DNA from: Oscillospiraceae bacterium
GTDB taxonomy: Bacteria; Bacillota; Clostridia; Oscillospirales; Ruminococcaceae
Direction: 5' to 3'
NCBI GenBank assembly: GCA_014799385.1
Contig: JAAVIC010000001.1
Location: 53,414 to 117,413 of the forward strand
DNA length: 64,000 nt
Notes under the pieces: generated by a model
The model's database searches: none
Told to the model about the DNA's origin: nothing
What the model saw: only the letters and a program-made list of their open reading frames with translations
Position numbers and translations under genes: made by a program
In this document: positions 8,265 to 16,678 of the stretch, piece after piece
Numbering within the stretch: the stretch's first letter is position 1
Layout: each line of letters opens with the position of its first letter

Positions 8265-9050
8265 TTAATTGCTTCCCGATTTTAGATTTTTGATAAATCT
8301 TTCTAGTTCAATATACATTGCCCTGCTATTTATCACCTTACCTAAATTTAGAAAACTTTTTACATCCACATTATTATGTAACATAGGTTGCGAAATTACA
8401 CCGACAAATAATAATCTATTGCCAAGTGCAATTCCGTCCTTAATCGGATAAGTTCCTTGATTATAAATGAAAACCGGGCTGCCGCTTGAGCCTGGAAATA
8501 CTCCAGCATCAATTAAGAAAGCACTTTCGCCTTTAAAGTCATTCCAGATTGGCGTGGCAGTAATTCCTTCTCTAATGACAGAAATTTTATTTTTTTCATC
8601 ATATAAACCGTTAGGATATCCAATGAAAGTTATTTTTTCAATTGCAGAAAAATTCTCACATTGCTCATCTGTTGGAATTATATTTTGATCAACACTTCTA
8701 AAAAAAATGTTAATATTGTTTTTTTGAAGTTCTGTTAATGTTGCTGCAATTGGCACAGCTATTAAATCCAATTCCCCAAGCTTATTGTCTCCAACAATTG
8801 AGCTATCAAATTTAACTTTAGTGCTTCTTTTGGTTGGTATATTATTTTCTCCGATATGAAACTCAATATAACCCGCTTTTGTATTTTCCAAAACATGGTA
8901 ATTTGTAATCAATAGTGGAATAGATGTATCGTCGTTTTCTACAATTGAAAAAATAAATCCTGTACCTGTTGATTCTTCTCCATTATATTTTTGCACATAA
9001 ATAGGTACTGTTGTATAAATTAACTGCGTACTAAGATCGTTTATGTTCAT
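8265..9050 (-). CDS. Trypsin-like serine protease domain protein, island A cargo
   Basis: 261 residues, no signal peptide, so probably cytosolic. The chymotrypsin-fold triad is readable: His52 in LLITNYHVLE, Asp95 in LGELDLIAVP and Ser189 in FPGSSGSPVF. The domain fills most of the protein. Its ATG overlaps the stop of the upstream two-helix membrane gene (ATGA), so the two are translationally coupled and probably act together. It is the last gene of the island A restriction-modification run (methyltransferase, nuclease, methyltransferase, vsr, membrane protein, protease). Trypsin-like domains occur in several phage-defence systems, so a defence or effector role is inferred. Substrate unknown. 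Confidence 0.85.
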   Translation of the reverse strand: MNINDLSTQLIYTTVPIYVQKYNGEESTGTGFIFSIVENDDTSIPLLITNYHVLENTKAGYIEFHIGENNIPTKRSTKVKFDSSIVGDNKLGELDLIAVPIAATLTELQKNNINIFFRSVDQNIIPTDEQCENFSAIEKITFIGYPNGLYDEKNKISVIREGITATPIWNDFKGESAFLIDAGVFPGSSGSPVFIYNQGTYPIKDGIALGNRLLFVGVISQPMLHNNVDVKSFLNLGKVINSRAMYIELERFIKNLKSGSN

Positions 9051-9489
9051 TCTTTATCCCTCCCAGCAACATTGTCAATATTTTTAATACATTCCTCTAT
9101 CTTTTCTGCAAATTGTTTAATATCATAAGTATCTTTCTTCCTGTGAAAAAAATATCCGACTCCGCATCCGATACCACAAACAGGGCAAATCGAGTAGAAG
9201 AAAACACTTATTAATTTAAGCTCATATGGAACTTTTGAAAGTATTGCACTAAAAAAAGCGCCTATTAAAAGTGAGGATACTCCTAAAAGAACTTCTCCAT
9301 ATGGAAATGACGTTTTTTTGGCTTTTTCACACTCGTCCTGTATTTTTTTACAGAAGATTCATCCAGTATTATTTTTGCTTCTGCTTTTGGAATGCGCACA
9401 TTATATGTTTGACTAAACTGTAACTCAGCATTACTGTAGTTATGTATTGTAGCGTCTTGAACAATTTCAGCATCCTCCATACCAATCAT
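9047..9489 (-). CDS. Two-helix membrane protein, needs a -1 shift; island A cargo
   Basis: The gene starts at ATG 9489 behind AAGGAGG. The first frame runs about 46 residues to an A7 run (T7 at 9343-9349 on the plus strand) and then gives only a short tail ending at 9283. A -1 shift there continues as KKIQDECEKAKK and two membrane helices (VLLGVSSLLIGAFF and LISVFFYSICPVCGIGCGVG), ending four bases into the protease gene. The shifted product is 147 residues. A second A7 run lies at 9313-9319. Either one A is missing (mutation or assembly error) or slippage is used on purpose. Coupling to the protease suggests a membrane partner for it. I do not recognise a family. Confidence 0.62.
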
Positions 9490-9523
9490 TTTTAATCCTC
9501 CTTACCCAAAATATAAAACACCC

Positions 9524-9544
9524 AAACGGGAAACCCGTTTTTTT
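9524..9544 (+). terminator. Small plus-strand hairpin with T run
   Basis: AAACGGG AAA CCCGTTT with seven T reads as a plus-strand intrinsic terminator, although no plus-strand gene precedes it. It may block antisense transcription into the R-M locus. Confidence 0.4.
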
Positions 9545-9587
9545 ATAACAATTTTATCAAAAGTCTATAACGAAAACTTAAATGTAA

Positions 9588-10007
9588 TTAATTTTTTCTA
9601 TATAGCCTATGTATGACTTCTGCCATTAATTTTTCAAAATTCTTTTCAATCTCGCACTCCCAAATCACAATCACATTCCACCCGTCGGATTTCAGCTTTT
9701 CGATATTTTTCTTATCGCGCTCAGCGTTTTGGGAAAGTTTTTCAATCCAATAGCTGCTGTTGCTTTTAGGAATATTCGATCTGTAACAATTATCGTGCTT
9801 ATGCCAAAAACAACCGTTTATAAAAATAACCGTGTTGTATTTTTTCATAACAATATCCGGCTTGCCGGGCAAAGACTTAACATTGATTCTGTAACGGAAT
9901 CCTTTACTGAATAAGTATTTTCGTACTTTGAGTTCAAGAGATGTTCCCTTGCTATGTATACGGGACATATTCCAGCTTCTTTTGTCCTTAGTAAGATTAT
10001 CAGCCAT
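9588..10007 (-). CDS. vsr: Very short patch repair endonuclease
   Basis: Nicks beside T:G mismatches made by deamination of 5-methylcytosine, protecting a C5-methylated genome. 139 residues from the ATG at 10007, which overlaps the stop of the upstream methyltransferase (ATGGCTGA). Family motifs: SRIHSKGTSLE near the N-terminus, PDIV with the catalytic Asp at residue 51, and GCFWHKHDNC (65-74) holding the metal- and DNA-contacting His and Trp residues. Vsr genes are typically linked to C5 methyltransferases, as here. Length and motifs look intact. Confidence 0.93.
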   Translation of the reverse strand: MADNLTKDKRSWNMSRIHSKGTSLELKVRKYLFSKGFRYRINVKSLPGKPDIVMKKYNTVIFINGCFWHKHDNCYRSNIPKSNSSYWIEKLSQNAERDKKNIEKLKSDGWNVIVIWECEIEKNFEKLMAEVIHRLYRKN

Positions 10008-10977
10008 TTGTTTTACCCTCAAGCTGTTTCTTTGCAGCATTGGCAATATGCCAAAACATCACAAGAGGAATCGCATTGCCTAATGCACGGTATTGCGCAC
10101 TTTCTGATTGAACCAGCTTAAAACTTTCCGGAAAAGATTGAATCCTTGCAACTTCACGCGGCGTAAATCTCCGGTACCGCTCACCTTCCATAAGAACCGG
10201 ATCGGTACTGTTAAGGGAAACTTTCGCAAGATGAGCACCTACGGTATTGCAAGGCTTGGTTATATCTTGTGCACGTCCTTTGTTCATCGAATCCCTGTTT
10301 TTCAGCATACCTTTTACAGCTTTTTCGCTGAAAAAATATTTTTCGTCGACTTTATCGTCGATAACTTTTTTCAGAGGGGTAAAAAGCGCTTCGTCGGTTA
10401 TAGGGACATTGGGAAATTCGAAATGGATATTTAAGTCCTCCCTAAAGCCAACAATAATAACACGCTCTCTTTTTTGAGGCACACCATAATTGGCAGAATT
10501 CAAAATGTCATGTTTTACAATATAACCGCATTTTTCGAACTCTTCAAGTATTAAAGGAAATGTTTCGTTGTTATTTGCCGAGAGCAACCCCTTAACATTT
10601 TCCGCTATAAAGCACATCGGCTGCTTTTCTTTAAGAATACGGCACATTTCAAAGAAGAGTTTTCCCCTGTCATCTTTTATGCCTAAACGTTTAGGGTTCT
10701 GGGCGATTACGGAAAATGATTGACACGGGAAACCGCCTGTGAGAATGTCAAAATCAGGCAAATCCCCGGACGGAATATTCCTTATATCGCGGTTATCGGG
10801 TTTGATTCCGAAATTTTTCTCGAATATTTTGCAAGCATTATCATCAATGTCATTTGCATAAACAATCTCCATATCATTACTTTCATAATGCTTGCCGAGA
10901 AAAGTAAAATCACCTTTCAACCCGACATCGGTTCCGCCGCAACCGCAAAACAAAGACGCGACTTTTAGTTTTCCCAT
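10000..10977 (-). CDS. DNA (cytosine-5) methyltransferase, second of the island A pair
   Basis: Transfers a methyl group from S-adenosylmethionine to cytosine C5. 325 residues with the ordered family motifs: VASLFCGCGG (motif I), GGFPCQSFS with catalytic Cys near 85 (IV), ENVKGLL (VI), QKRERVIIVGF (VIII), RRFTPREVARIQSFP (IX) and YRALGNAIP (X). Its start overlaps the end of the restriction nuclease gene by 13 bases and its stop overlaps vsr. With the methyltransferase at 12391-13425 it makes a two-enzyme set, which usually means an asymmetric recognition sequence with each enzyme modifying one strand. The site cannot be read from sequence alone. Confidence 0.95.
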   Translation of the reverse strand: MGKLKVASLFCGCGGTDVGLKGDFTFLGKHYESNDMEIVYANDIDDNACKIFEKNFGIKPDNRDIRNIPSGDLPDFDILTGGFPCQSFSVIAQNPKRLGIKDDRGKLFFEMCRILKEKQPMCFIAENVKGLLSANNNETFPLILEEFEKCGYIVKHDILNSANYGVPQKRERVIIVGFREDLNIHFEFPNVPITDEALFTPLKKVIDDKVDEKYFFSEKAVKGMLKNRDSMNKGRAQDITKPCNTVGAHLAKVSLNSTDPVLMEGERYRRFTPREVARIQSFPESFKLVQSESAQYRALGNAIPLVMFWHIANAAKKQLEGKTNG

Positions 10978-12384
10978 ATTAACAACTCCTCATAGCTGCC
11001 TATTTGGTCATCAGAATCGGAGAAACTTATTTCTGCTCCGTCTTTCGGGATCATCGTAATTAAATCCTGTTTGTACAAACCCACAGGATTTTTTAAAATG
11101 AACAGCTTCTTTTCATCTTTGCTTATCATAAGGCGGTAAACAAAATAGCTGTTGCGCAATGTTTCAGCCGTACACCACTCATTAGTTGTCATGTGAAATT
11201 TAGTGAAGTGCAGCGGTTTTGAGCTTATTGTTGTTTTGACTTCTATGTAACGCTTTTGAGCATCCAATTCTACGGATTGAATATCATATCCGACAGCCAA
11301 CTGGGTAGGAATCCTTTTTATCAAATGAATTAAATCTTCCCTATCCCCAAGCTTTATCCTTTGGCACTCGTGAGAGTAGATCATACCTTCACCCATATCG
11401 CCAATTTCTTTTGTAGATAAAGAATCCGTTCTTTCCAATGTATTATCATATATTGCACTGTCTTTTAATGATTCGTATTCTTTTTCATCTTTGGAGATAT
11501 AAGCTAAAATATCGGTGGAAAAGTCTGTTTCGGACATATCACGGTTAACATACTTGAACCATTCGTCATAATGCGAGTTAATTTGATCATAAGCATCATT
11601 ACTGCTGCCGGAAACGGAATCGTATCCTGCGAACCATTCTTGCGAATTTATAAATTTCAGAACCGCAGCGTTTTCCAACGGATTCAGATAATAGTTTTTA
11701 GCTCCGTGTGTTACAAGCAGATTTGCTTCTTCCATGTAGTCTAAAATATCTCCGGCATAACGGATAACATCACCGCTCTCATCATACTCAACTTTTTTGT
11801 TTCTGTTATCGACAATGCGTTTCCATACCTTATCAAATGATTCATTGTCTCTTGTGCATCTCAAATCGTTAAATATGCAATGACAAGCCTCGGCTTTTGT
11901 TATATACTGACGCTTGCCGTCAGCTTCGTCTTCGGCATACTTAAGCAGTGAAAGAATATATTGGGCAGGTTTAAAATGAACTCCGGCACAAATTTGCTCA
12001 TGAATGTATTGAACTTTTAAATGTGCGCCGGGATATTGAAATGTATAGAGAAAACACTTGAAAAACTCAACCAAATCCTGTTTTTTGGCTAATTCAACTG
12101 CTCTGCGTCCAGGTGTAACCTTGTTACCGTCAAACTCAAGGAATCCAAACAAAGCAGAAATCTCTGTTCTCCAATTTGCAATAGTTTTATCGGTTTTGGT
12201 GCTGTTTCCGGGGTAATGTTTTATCGCCTTATCCAACTTTTCAGAAAAGGAACTTTTTTTCGCCGGGACTTAATTTAGCTATTTCTGTTGCCATATAGAT
12301 AAGAACATTTTCAACATCATCCTTAAATCTAGGACGGATTTGATGAATTCTGAAATAATACTCTTCAGGAATATTGTACATCAT
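10965..12384 (-). CDS. Type II restriction endonuclease with C-terminal DUF3883-like nuclease domain; frameshift near N-terminus
   Basis: The long frame (10965-12236) would start at TTG and lacks a clear start. A 47-codon frame begins at ATG 12384 behind TTGGAG, right after the upstream methyltransferase stop, and reads MMYNIPEEYYFRIHQIRPRF. It joins the long frame if one A is removed from an A7 run (T7 at 12253-12259 on the plus strand). The joined protein would be 472 residues. The N-terminal half (WRTEISALFGFLEFDGN) resembles DNA-binding parts of AlwI-like enzymes. Near the C-terminus GDMGEGMIYSHE, GYDIQSVE and RYIEVKTT match the DUF3883/NO VEIN type PD-(D/E)xK fold. The toxic partner may thus be off, or phase-variable. 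Confidence 0.78.
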
Positions 12385-12390
12385 AATAAA

Positions 12391-13425
12391 TCACTCCAAA
12401 TATTTTAACAGTGCCTCTGCTATGGCTTTAGCCATTAACGGCGGCACAGCATTTCCTACCTGTCTAAATTGCTGCGTCTTATTTCCCTGAAAAATAAAAT
12501 CATCGGGGAATGACTGCAACCGTGCACATTCTCTCACTGTTGGAACACGGTTATATTTATAATGAAAGTGATGCCTGTGTCCGGTGTCGATCGTCGGTGC
12601 AGGCTTATCGCTTCTGAATCTTGTCCACGCAACATGGAAATTGCGGGTATTCTGTAAATCTTCCGGCAAGTCCTTGTAGTTTCCGCCGTCAGGAACCAGT
12701 GCGATTATATCTTTCACTTTTTGCGAATGGCTTGCCGCGATATGATTTCTTACCTCTGATGATCTTTGACGCATCAGCTTTTGATACTCATTCGCCGGTG
12801 GAACCGGGTATTTGTCCGGATCTGTTCCGAGAGTTTTTGTCAACGGCGGCAGATCGGATAAAGCCATTTCACATGTAACAGTGCTGCTTTTTGATATAGT
12901 GTCAAAATCGAATTTTTGATCTTTCAGTCCAACAAAAACAACACGCTTTCTGCTTTGCGGAACGCCGTAGTCCGATGCACAAAGTATACGGTAATCAACC
13001 TTATACCCTAATTTTGTAAGGCGGTCAATTATATTGTCTTTAATTTGACCGTTGAAAAGGCTTACTAACCCGGGAACATTTTCAATAACGAAAGCGGACG
13101 GTTTAATTTCGCTGACCAAACGGATATAAGACAGATAAAGGCGGTTACGGGGATCATCAAATTTTCGCGGTCCGGACAAGGACATTCCTTGGCACGGCGG
13201 TCCGCCGATTATTATGTCGATCTTTGAATTTCCAATGACTTGTTTTATATCATTATAGTTGATTTTAGTAATATCACCGCAAATTGATTTTGCATTGTTG
13301 TGGTTCTTTTCAAAAGCCTCTAAAGCCGTAGCATCGTTGTCAATACCTAACAAAATGTTAAAACCGGCTTGCTCAAAACCGTAAGATAATCCACCGCAGC
13401 CCGAAAACAAATCAATGGCATTCAT
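12391..13425 (-). CDS. DNA (cytosine-5) methyltransferase, first of the island A pair
   Basis: 344 residues. Motif I is DLFSGCGGLSYGFEQAG, motif IV GGPPCQGMS with catalytic Cys at 78, motif VI ENVPGLV, motif VIII QSRKRVVFVGL, motif IX PTVRECARLQSFP and motif X QVGNAVPPLMA. It is the first gene of the R-M operon, so host DNA would be modified before the nuclease is made. An extended -10 promoter lies directly upstream and TATAAGGAGAG serves as ribosome site. Seven bases separate its stop from the nuclease start at 12384. It differs strongly from the second methyltransferase, so the pair is not a recent duplication. Confidence 0.95.
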   Translation of the reverse strand: MNAIDLFSGCGGLSYGFEQAGFNILLGIDNDATALEAFEKNHNNAKSICGDITKINYNDIKQVIGNSKIDIIIGGPPCQGMSLSGPRKFDDPRNRLYLSYIRLVSEIKPSAFVIENVPGLVSLFNGQIKDNIIDRLTKLGYKVDYRILCASDYGVPQSRKRVVFVGLKDQKFDFDTISKSSTVTCEMALSDLPPLTKTLGTDPDKYPVPPANEYQKLMRQRSSEVRNHIAASHSQKVKDIIALVPDGGNYKDLPEDLQNTRNFHVAWTRFRSDKPAPTIDTGHRHHFHYKYNRVPTVRECARLQSFPDDFIFQGNKTQQFRQVGNAVPPLMAKAIAEALLKYLE

Positions 13426-13463
13426 AGCGGAACAAAACTCTCCTTATATAAATATTCACTTAT

Positions 13464-13492
13464 ATTATAGCATTTTTTTACTAAAAAGCAAG
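13464..13492 (-). promoter_or_regulatory. Promoter of the island A R-M operon
   Basis: On the minus strand TGCTATAAT (extended -10, TATAAT at 13469-13464) with a weak -35 (CTTGCT) 17 bases upstream. It is about 40 bases before the methyltransferase start. Confidence 0.6.
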
Positions 13493-13593
13493 AGATTTTG
13501 GAATTTATAGGGAAATTGAACAATATTAACCGATGATTTTCGTGAATATCTTACAAATACATTATTTTTTCAAATATTCAACTGCCGGATATT

Positions 13594-13623
13594 TTTACCG
13601 CGCCATTTACACGGCGCGGTAAA
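13594..13623. repeat. Perfect 11-bp inverted repeat in an island A intergenic gap
   Basis: TTTACCGCGCC and GGCGCGGTAAA enclose an 8-base loop. It lies between the tiny membrane gene and the R-M promoter. Neither strand has a strong T run, so terminator function is uncertain; a protein-binding or replication role is possible. Confidence 0.45.
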
Positions 13624-13691
13624 TCGTTATAAAGTGATAATAAACAATACCGAAAAAGAATAACAAAACTTACTTGTTAATCTAAACCTGT

Positions 13692-13841
13692 TCAACCGTT
13701 TAAGAGCCACTCCAACTCCACATCATTGTCCTCGTAAAGCTCCCGAAACGTCATTACCCGCGAATGTTTTTTCCGTTTGCGACCCACCACAACTGCGAAC
13801 GCAGCCGCCATAAATCCCGCTGCCAATATCAAATTTTTCAT
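13692..13841 (-). CDS. Tiny membrane protein conserved in both islands (A copy)
   Basis: 49 residues: one hydrophobic helix (LILAAGFMAAAFAVVVG), a basic stretch (RKRKKHSR) and the motif MTFRELYEDN. Island B encodes a 51-residue counterpart at 25107-25262 with the same layout and MTFWELYEDN. The start at 13841 lies five bases past the restored end of the relaxase, behind GAGAGGA. Shared presence in two mobilizable islands with otherwise different cargo suggests a role in mobilization or maintenance. No known family recognised. Confidence 0.72.
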   Translation of the reverse strand: MKNLILAAGFMAAAFAVVVGRKRKKHSRVMTFRELYEDNDVELEWLLNG

Positions 13842-13845
13842 AACC

Positions 13846-15139
13846 TTACCGTCCTCTCTTAATTTGTGCGGTCGGGTGCAAGAACTTCTCCAACTTGTCC
13901 TTCAAGCCGAGATTTTCAATGAATTCGATCACTTTCCTGTACCTCTGTTTCCAACTCTCCAATTCCCTTTGCAAAGCCAAAAAGAATTCCGGAGCGACTG
14001 CGCAGCGCGAACACTTTCCCGAAGAGTGCTGTTCTCGGAAGTCAGCTTCTCATTTTCTTTTTTCAATTCTGCATTTTCCTTCGAAAGTTTACTTTCCTTG
14101 CCCTCGTCCGCAATCTGCTTTTTCGCCAGATCGGTCAGCTTTTCGTAATCGTTTTCCGAGACTGTCACCTTGCTGCCGAAGATCGTCTTGCCCGTTTCGA
14201 TGTGGTCAATGGTGTTGATTTTCACGACCTTGTGAATACACTCGCCGAGGATAGCCTGTTTTTCGGAGAGAACAGCTTCTCTACTTTGGCTTTGCTGTTC
14301 TCCTTTTCGGAAATTTCGCTGTTGAGTCGCTCAATCGCCGAGCTTTTCTCTTGATATTCAGCATCAATCGTATCAATTATCGCTTCGGCTTCCGTAACGG
14401 CTTGCTGCCGCCATTCAAGTATCAGTTCCTTGTTGCCGATCTCGCCGTCAAGCTTCTTGACCTCTTTCTCACGCTCCTGTTTCTTGAAATCAAGAACGGA
14501 CAAGTGTTCGTTATGCGTTCCAAGTTGCTCCCACTCAATGCCGCGCTTCCTCATAACCTCGGAAAGCCGTTGCTTCTCGAAATCCGTCCATTGCTTAGCC
14601 GGGGTTTCGAGATTTGTCTTTGCCAAAAACCCTTGCTGCTCCAAAGCCTTGCTCAAAGAGTTTCTGGTAGACAGCCCGCGGCTCTGCCCAGTGGCGAACG
14701 GAACAAAGTCAACGTGAAGATGTGGTGTAGCTTCATCGAGATGTATAACAGCGTTGAAAACTCTGATATGCAGGTTGCGCTCCAGAAATTCGTAATAGTA
14801 TTCCCGGAGTATTTCAGCAGCAACTTCCGCATCGTGGGTTCCGCACGGAGTGTCATCTTTATTACCGATCTGAAAAATCAGTTCATAGAACGGCTTCTCC
14901 TGTTTGCCGTTCTCGATGTGGTTAAGATAATTTTCGATACGGCGGTCTTTTCTTTTCTGCTTGGAATTGTATTCCGCAAGCGCCGCGCCGAACAAATCAT
15001 CGTAGGTTTTCTTAAGGTCAACGTTGCAAAGAACCATGTTATCCTTGACGCGCTTTTCGTCCACATTTTTTGCGACAAATTTTCTGTTGTTATGGGAAAT
15101 ACTTCCCTTGCCAATGCGTACACTAATGGTCTTTTTCAA
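13846..15139 (-). pseudogene. Pre/Mob-type relaxase, island A, broken by two frameshifts
   Basis: Relaxases nick oriT and lead the strand in conjugative mobilization. The gene starts at TTG 15139, six bases after GGAGGTGA. The N-terminal part is intact: ISVRIGKGSISHNNR, then the metal-binding HxH motif in ATPHLHVDFVP near residue 137, then coiled coil. Frame 1 stops at 14222. A one-base shift near 14252 continues in the frame of the 13929-14225 stretch (IETGKTIFGSKVTVS). A second shift near 13977, in a run of five A, restores the C-terminus (LQRELESWKQRYRK) to a stop at 13846. Comparison with the intact 453-residue island B relaxase supports this reading. The corrected length is about 431. 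Confidence 0.82.
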
Positions 15140-15170
15140 ATAAAATCACCTCCATTGTGACGGTAACAAC

Positions 15171-15262
15171 GCAAAGTTACTTTTGACACTTCACTCGTTC
15201 CTCGTTCGTATCAAAAGTCTTTGCGGCAAAGGGGCGTTAGCACCCCCTTTGCAATCCCCCGC
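15171..15262. other. Probable origin of transfer, island A
   Basis: Upstream of the relaxase lies an inverted repeat ACTTTTGA (15179-15186)/TCAAAAGT (15211-15218), followed by a hairpin GCAAAGGGG (15226-15234)/CCCCTTTGC (15244-15252) and the block AATCCCCC. Island B has the same two-palindrome order before its relaxase, with the shared string CCCCCTTTGCAATCCCCC. Position and conservation argue for oriT. The rest of the 15140-15388 gap shows no gene. Confidence 0.6.
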
Positions 15263-15388
15263 TTGCACCGCGCCCCAACATTGCAAGATTGCCCAAATTT
15301 TCAGACCCTCACAAACGCAAACTTGAAAGCGCAACCTTGCTGTAAAAATTAATAGCAATCTTGCTTGACAACATTGTTTTTCCCAGAC

Positions 15389-16354
15389 TCACAAAATCTT
15401 GACATTCTTGCAATCTTCGATTTTCCACAGCCATTGATTTTGCTTTTTGAACGACTTTATTCCGAGTTCGGCTTTCGCTTTGTCGAGCGTTCTCTTGGCG
15501 ATGCCAAGAGAGTCGGCGGAATTCATCACGGCGGTCTGCGGTTTTTCTCCCTCGGATAAAAATTCGTGCAGGAAATCCTTTGCTTTGTCCAGCTTTGAAA
15601 TACTTTCCTGTGCAGTTTCGATTTCCTCAAAATCGCCCCACTCGATTTTGCCCTCACCGTTGATGTGAAAAGCCAACGACCGACCTTTCGGTGCAAGTGA
15701 ACTTTTCGTGTGCGCGATTATCGACTGTGATTTGTCCTTGGGGTGCTGCATAACGGTCAAAACGCTCCGCGCGGCAGCTACTTGATCCATACTGCCAAGC
15801 AGCGCGTTAATGTCCGAATATGTTTGATTTTTACCTTTGTGACCAATCAGTACAATAGCGCAGTTGTTATTCTCGGCAATGCGTCCGAGCCGCGCGAAAA
15901 TAGGACGTACCTCGTTTGCCTTGTTCATATCCACATTCGAGCCGAGGTATGCTTGTATCGGGTCGAGTATCAGTAGCTTTGCTCCGATGTCCATAACATT
16001 TAGCTCAATGCGGTCGTCCGTCATTGTGATGGTATTGACGCGCTCGTTGATCGTATGTATTCTGTTGCAGTCCGCACCGGCAGCCAACAGCCGCGGCTTG
16101 ATAGTATCTGAAAGCCCGTCCTCGGCGGTGTTGTAGATGATGTCGATCGGCTCACGCGGAGCAGTATCACCGGGGAGACCTTCCCCGTGTGACAGCGCTG
16201 CCGCGATATTCAGAGCGAGCATTGTTTTACCCTCGCCCGAATTGCCTTGCATTATCGTGATCTTTCCAAGCGGAATATAGGGATACCAAAGCCATTGCAC
16301 GGGTGTGACCTCTATATCCCGCTCGAAGTTAAGCATTTCCTTTTCGTTGTTCAT
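15389..16354 (-). CDS. RepA-like AAA ATPase, island A
   Basis: 321 residues. Walker A is GNSGEGKTMLALN near residue 35; KLLILDPIQAYLG is Walker B and CAIVLIGHKGK a later RecA-fold strand. This is the DnaB/RepA hexameric ATPase type (AAA_25) used by plasmids and mobilizable elements for replication or strand processing. The C-terminal about 60 residues (AVMNSADSLGIAKRTLDKAK) look like a winged-helix DNA-binding tail. Its ATG overlaps the stop of the upstream mobC-like gene by four bases. Island B encodes a diverged counterpart. It suggests the excised circle can replicate. Confidence 0.87.
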   Translation of the reverse strand: MNNEKEMLNFERDIEVTPVQWLWYPYIPLGKITIMQGNSGEGKTMLALNIAAALSHGEGLPGDTAPREPIDIIYNTAEDGLSDTIKPRLLAAGADCNRIHTINERVNTITMTDDRIELNVMDIGAKLLILDPIQAYLGSNVDMNKANEVRPIFARLGRIAENNNCAIVLIGHKGKNQTYSDINALLGSMDQVAAARSVLTVMQHPKDKSQSIIAHTKSSLAPKGRSLAFHINGEGKIEWGDFEEIETAQESISKLDKAKDFLHEFLSEGEKPQTAVMNSADSLGIAKRTLDKAKAELGIKSFKKQNQWLWKIEDCKNVKIL

Positions 16355-16674
16355 TCGCGCTCTCCTTTCATTCCGTTAAGTGTGAAATTTATCAGCCGAA
16401 TTATTTCAAGCAAATCATCAATCTCGCCGCCGTCCTCAATTCTTTTCAGTTCTGCCAAAACCTCTCCGAGCTTGTCTTTAAGCGCCTTGTAAACTCTGGG
16501 ATTCGGCTGAATTGTTACCGTTCTGTCCAACAGCTTATTTATAATGTAGTCTTGTTTGGTAAGTCCCGATATGGCTACCGCAGCATTCAGCATTTCGTTT
16601 TCTTCGGGTGACATTCTTAAAGCGACTATCTTGTTACGCAGTCGACCCTTTTGGTCGAGATTTTTTGCCGACAT
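16351..16674 (-). CDS. MobC-like relaxosome accessory protein
   Basis: 107 residues. The N-terminal half (RNKIVALRMSPEENEMLNAA followed by a predicted helix) fits a ribbon-helix-helix DNA-binding fold; the C-terminal half is helical and acidic. Such proteins bind near oriT and help the relaxase. It sits between integrase and RepA-like ATPase, starts five bases after the integrase stop and overlaps the ATPase gene. Island B has no counterpart in that position. The family call rests on fold and context. Confidence 0.7.
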   Translation of the reverse strand: MSAKNLDQKGRLRNKIVALRMSPEENEMLNAAVAISGLTKQDYIINKLLDRTVTIQPNPRVYKALKDKLGEVLAELKRIEDGGEIDDLLEIIRLINFTLNGMKGERE

Positions 16675-16678
16675 ATTA

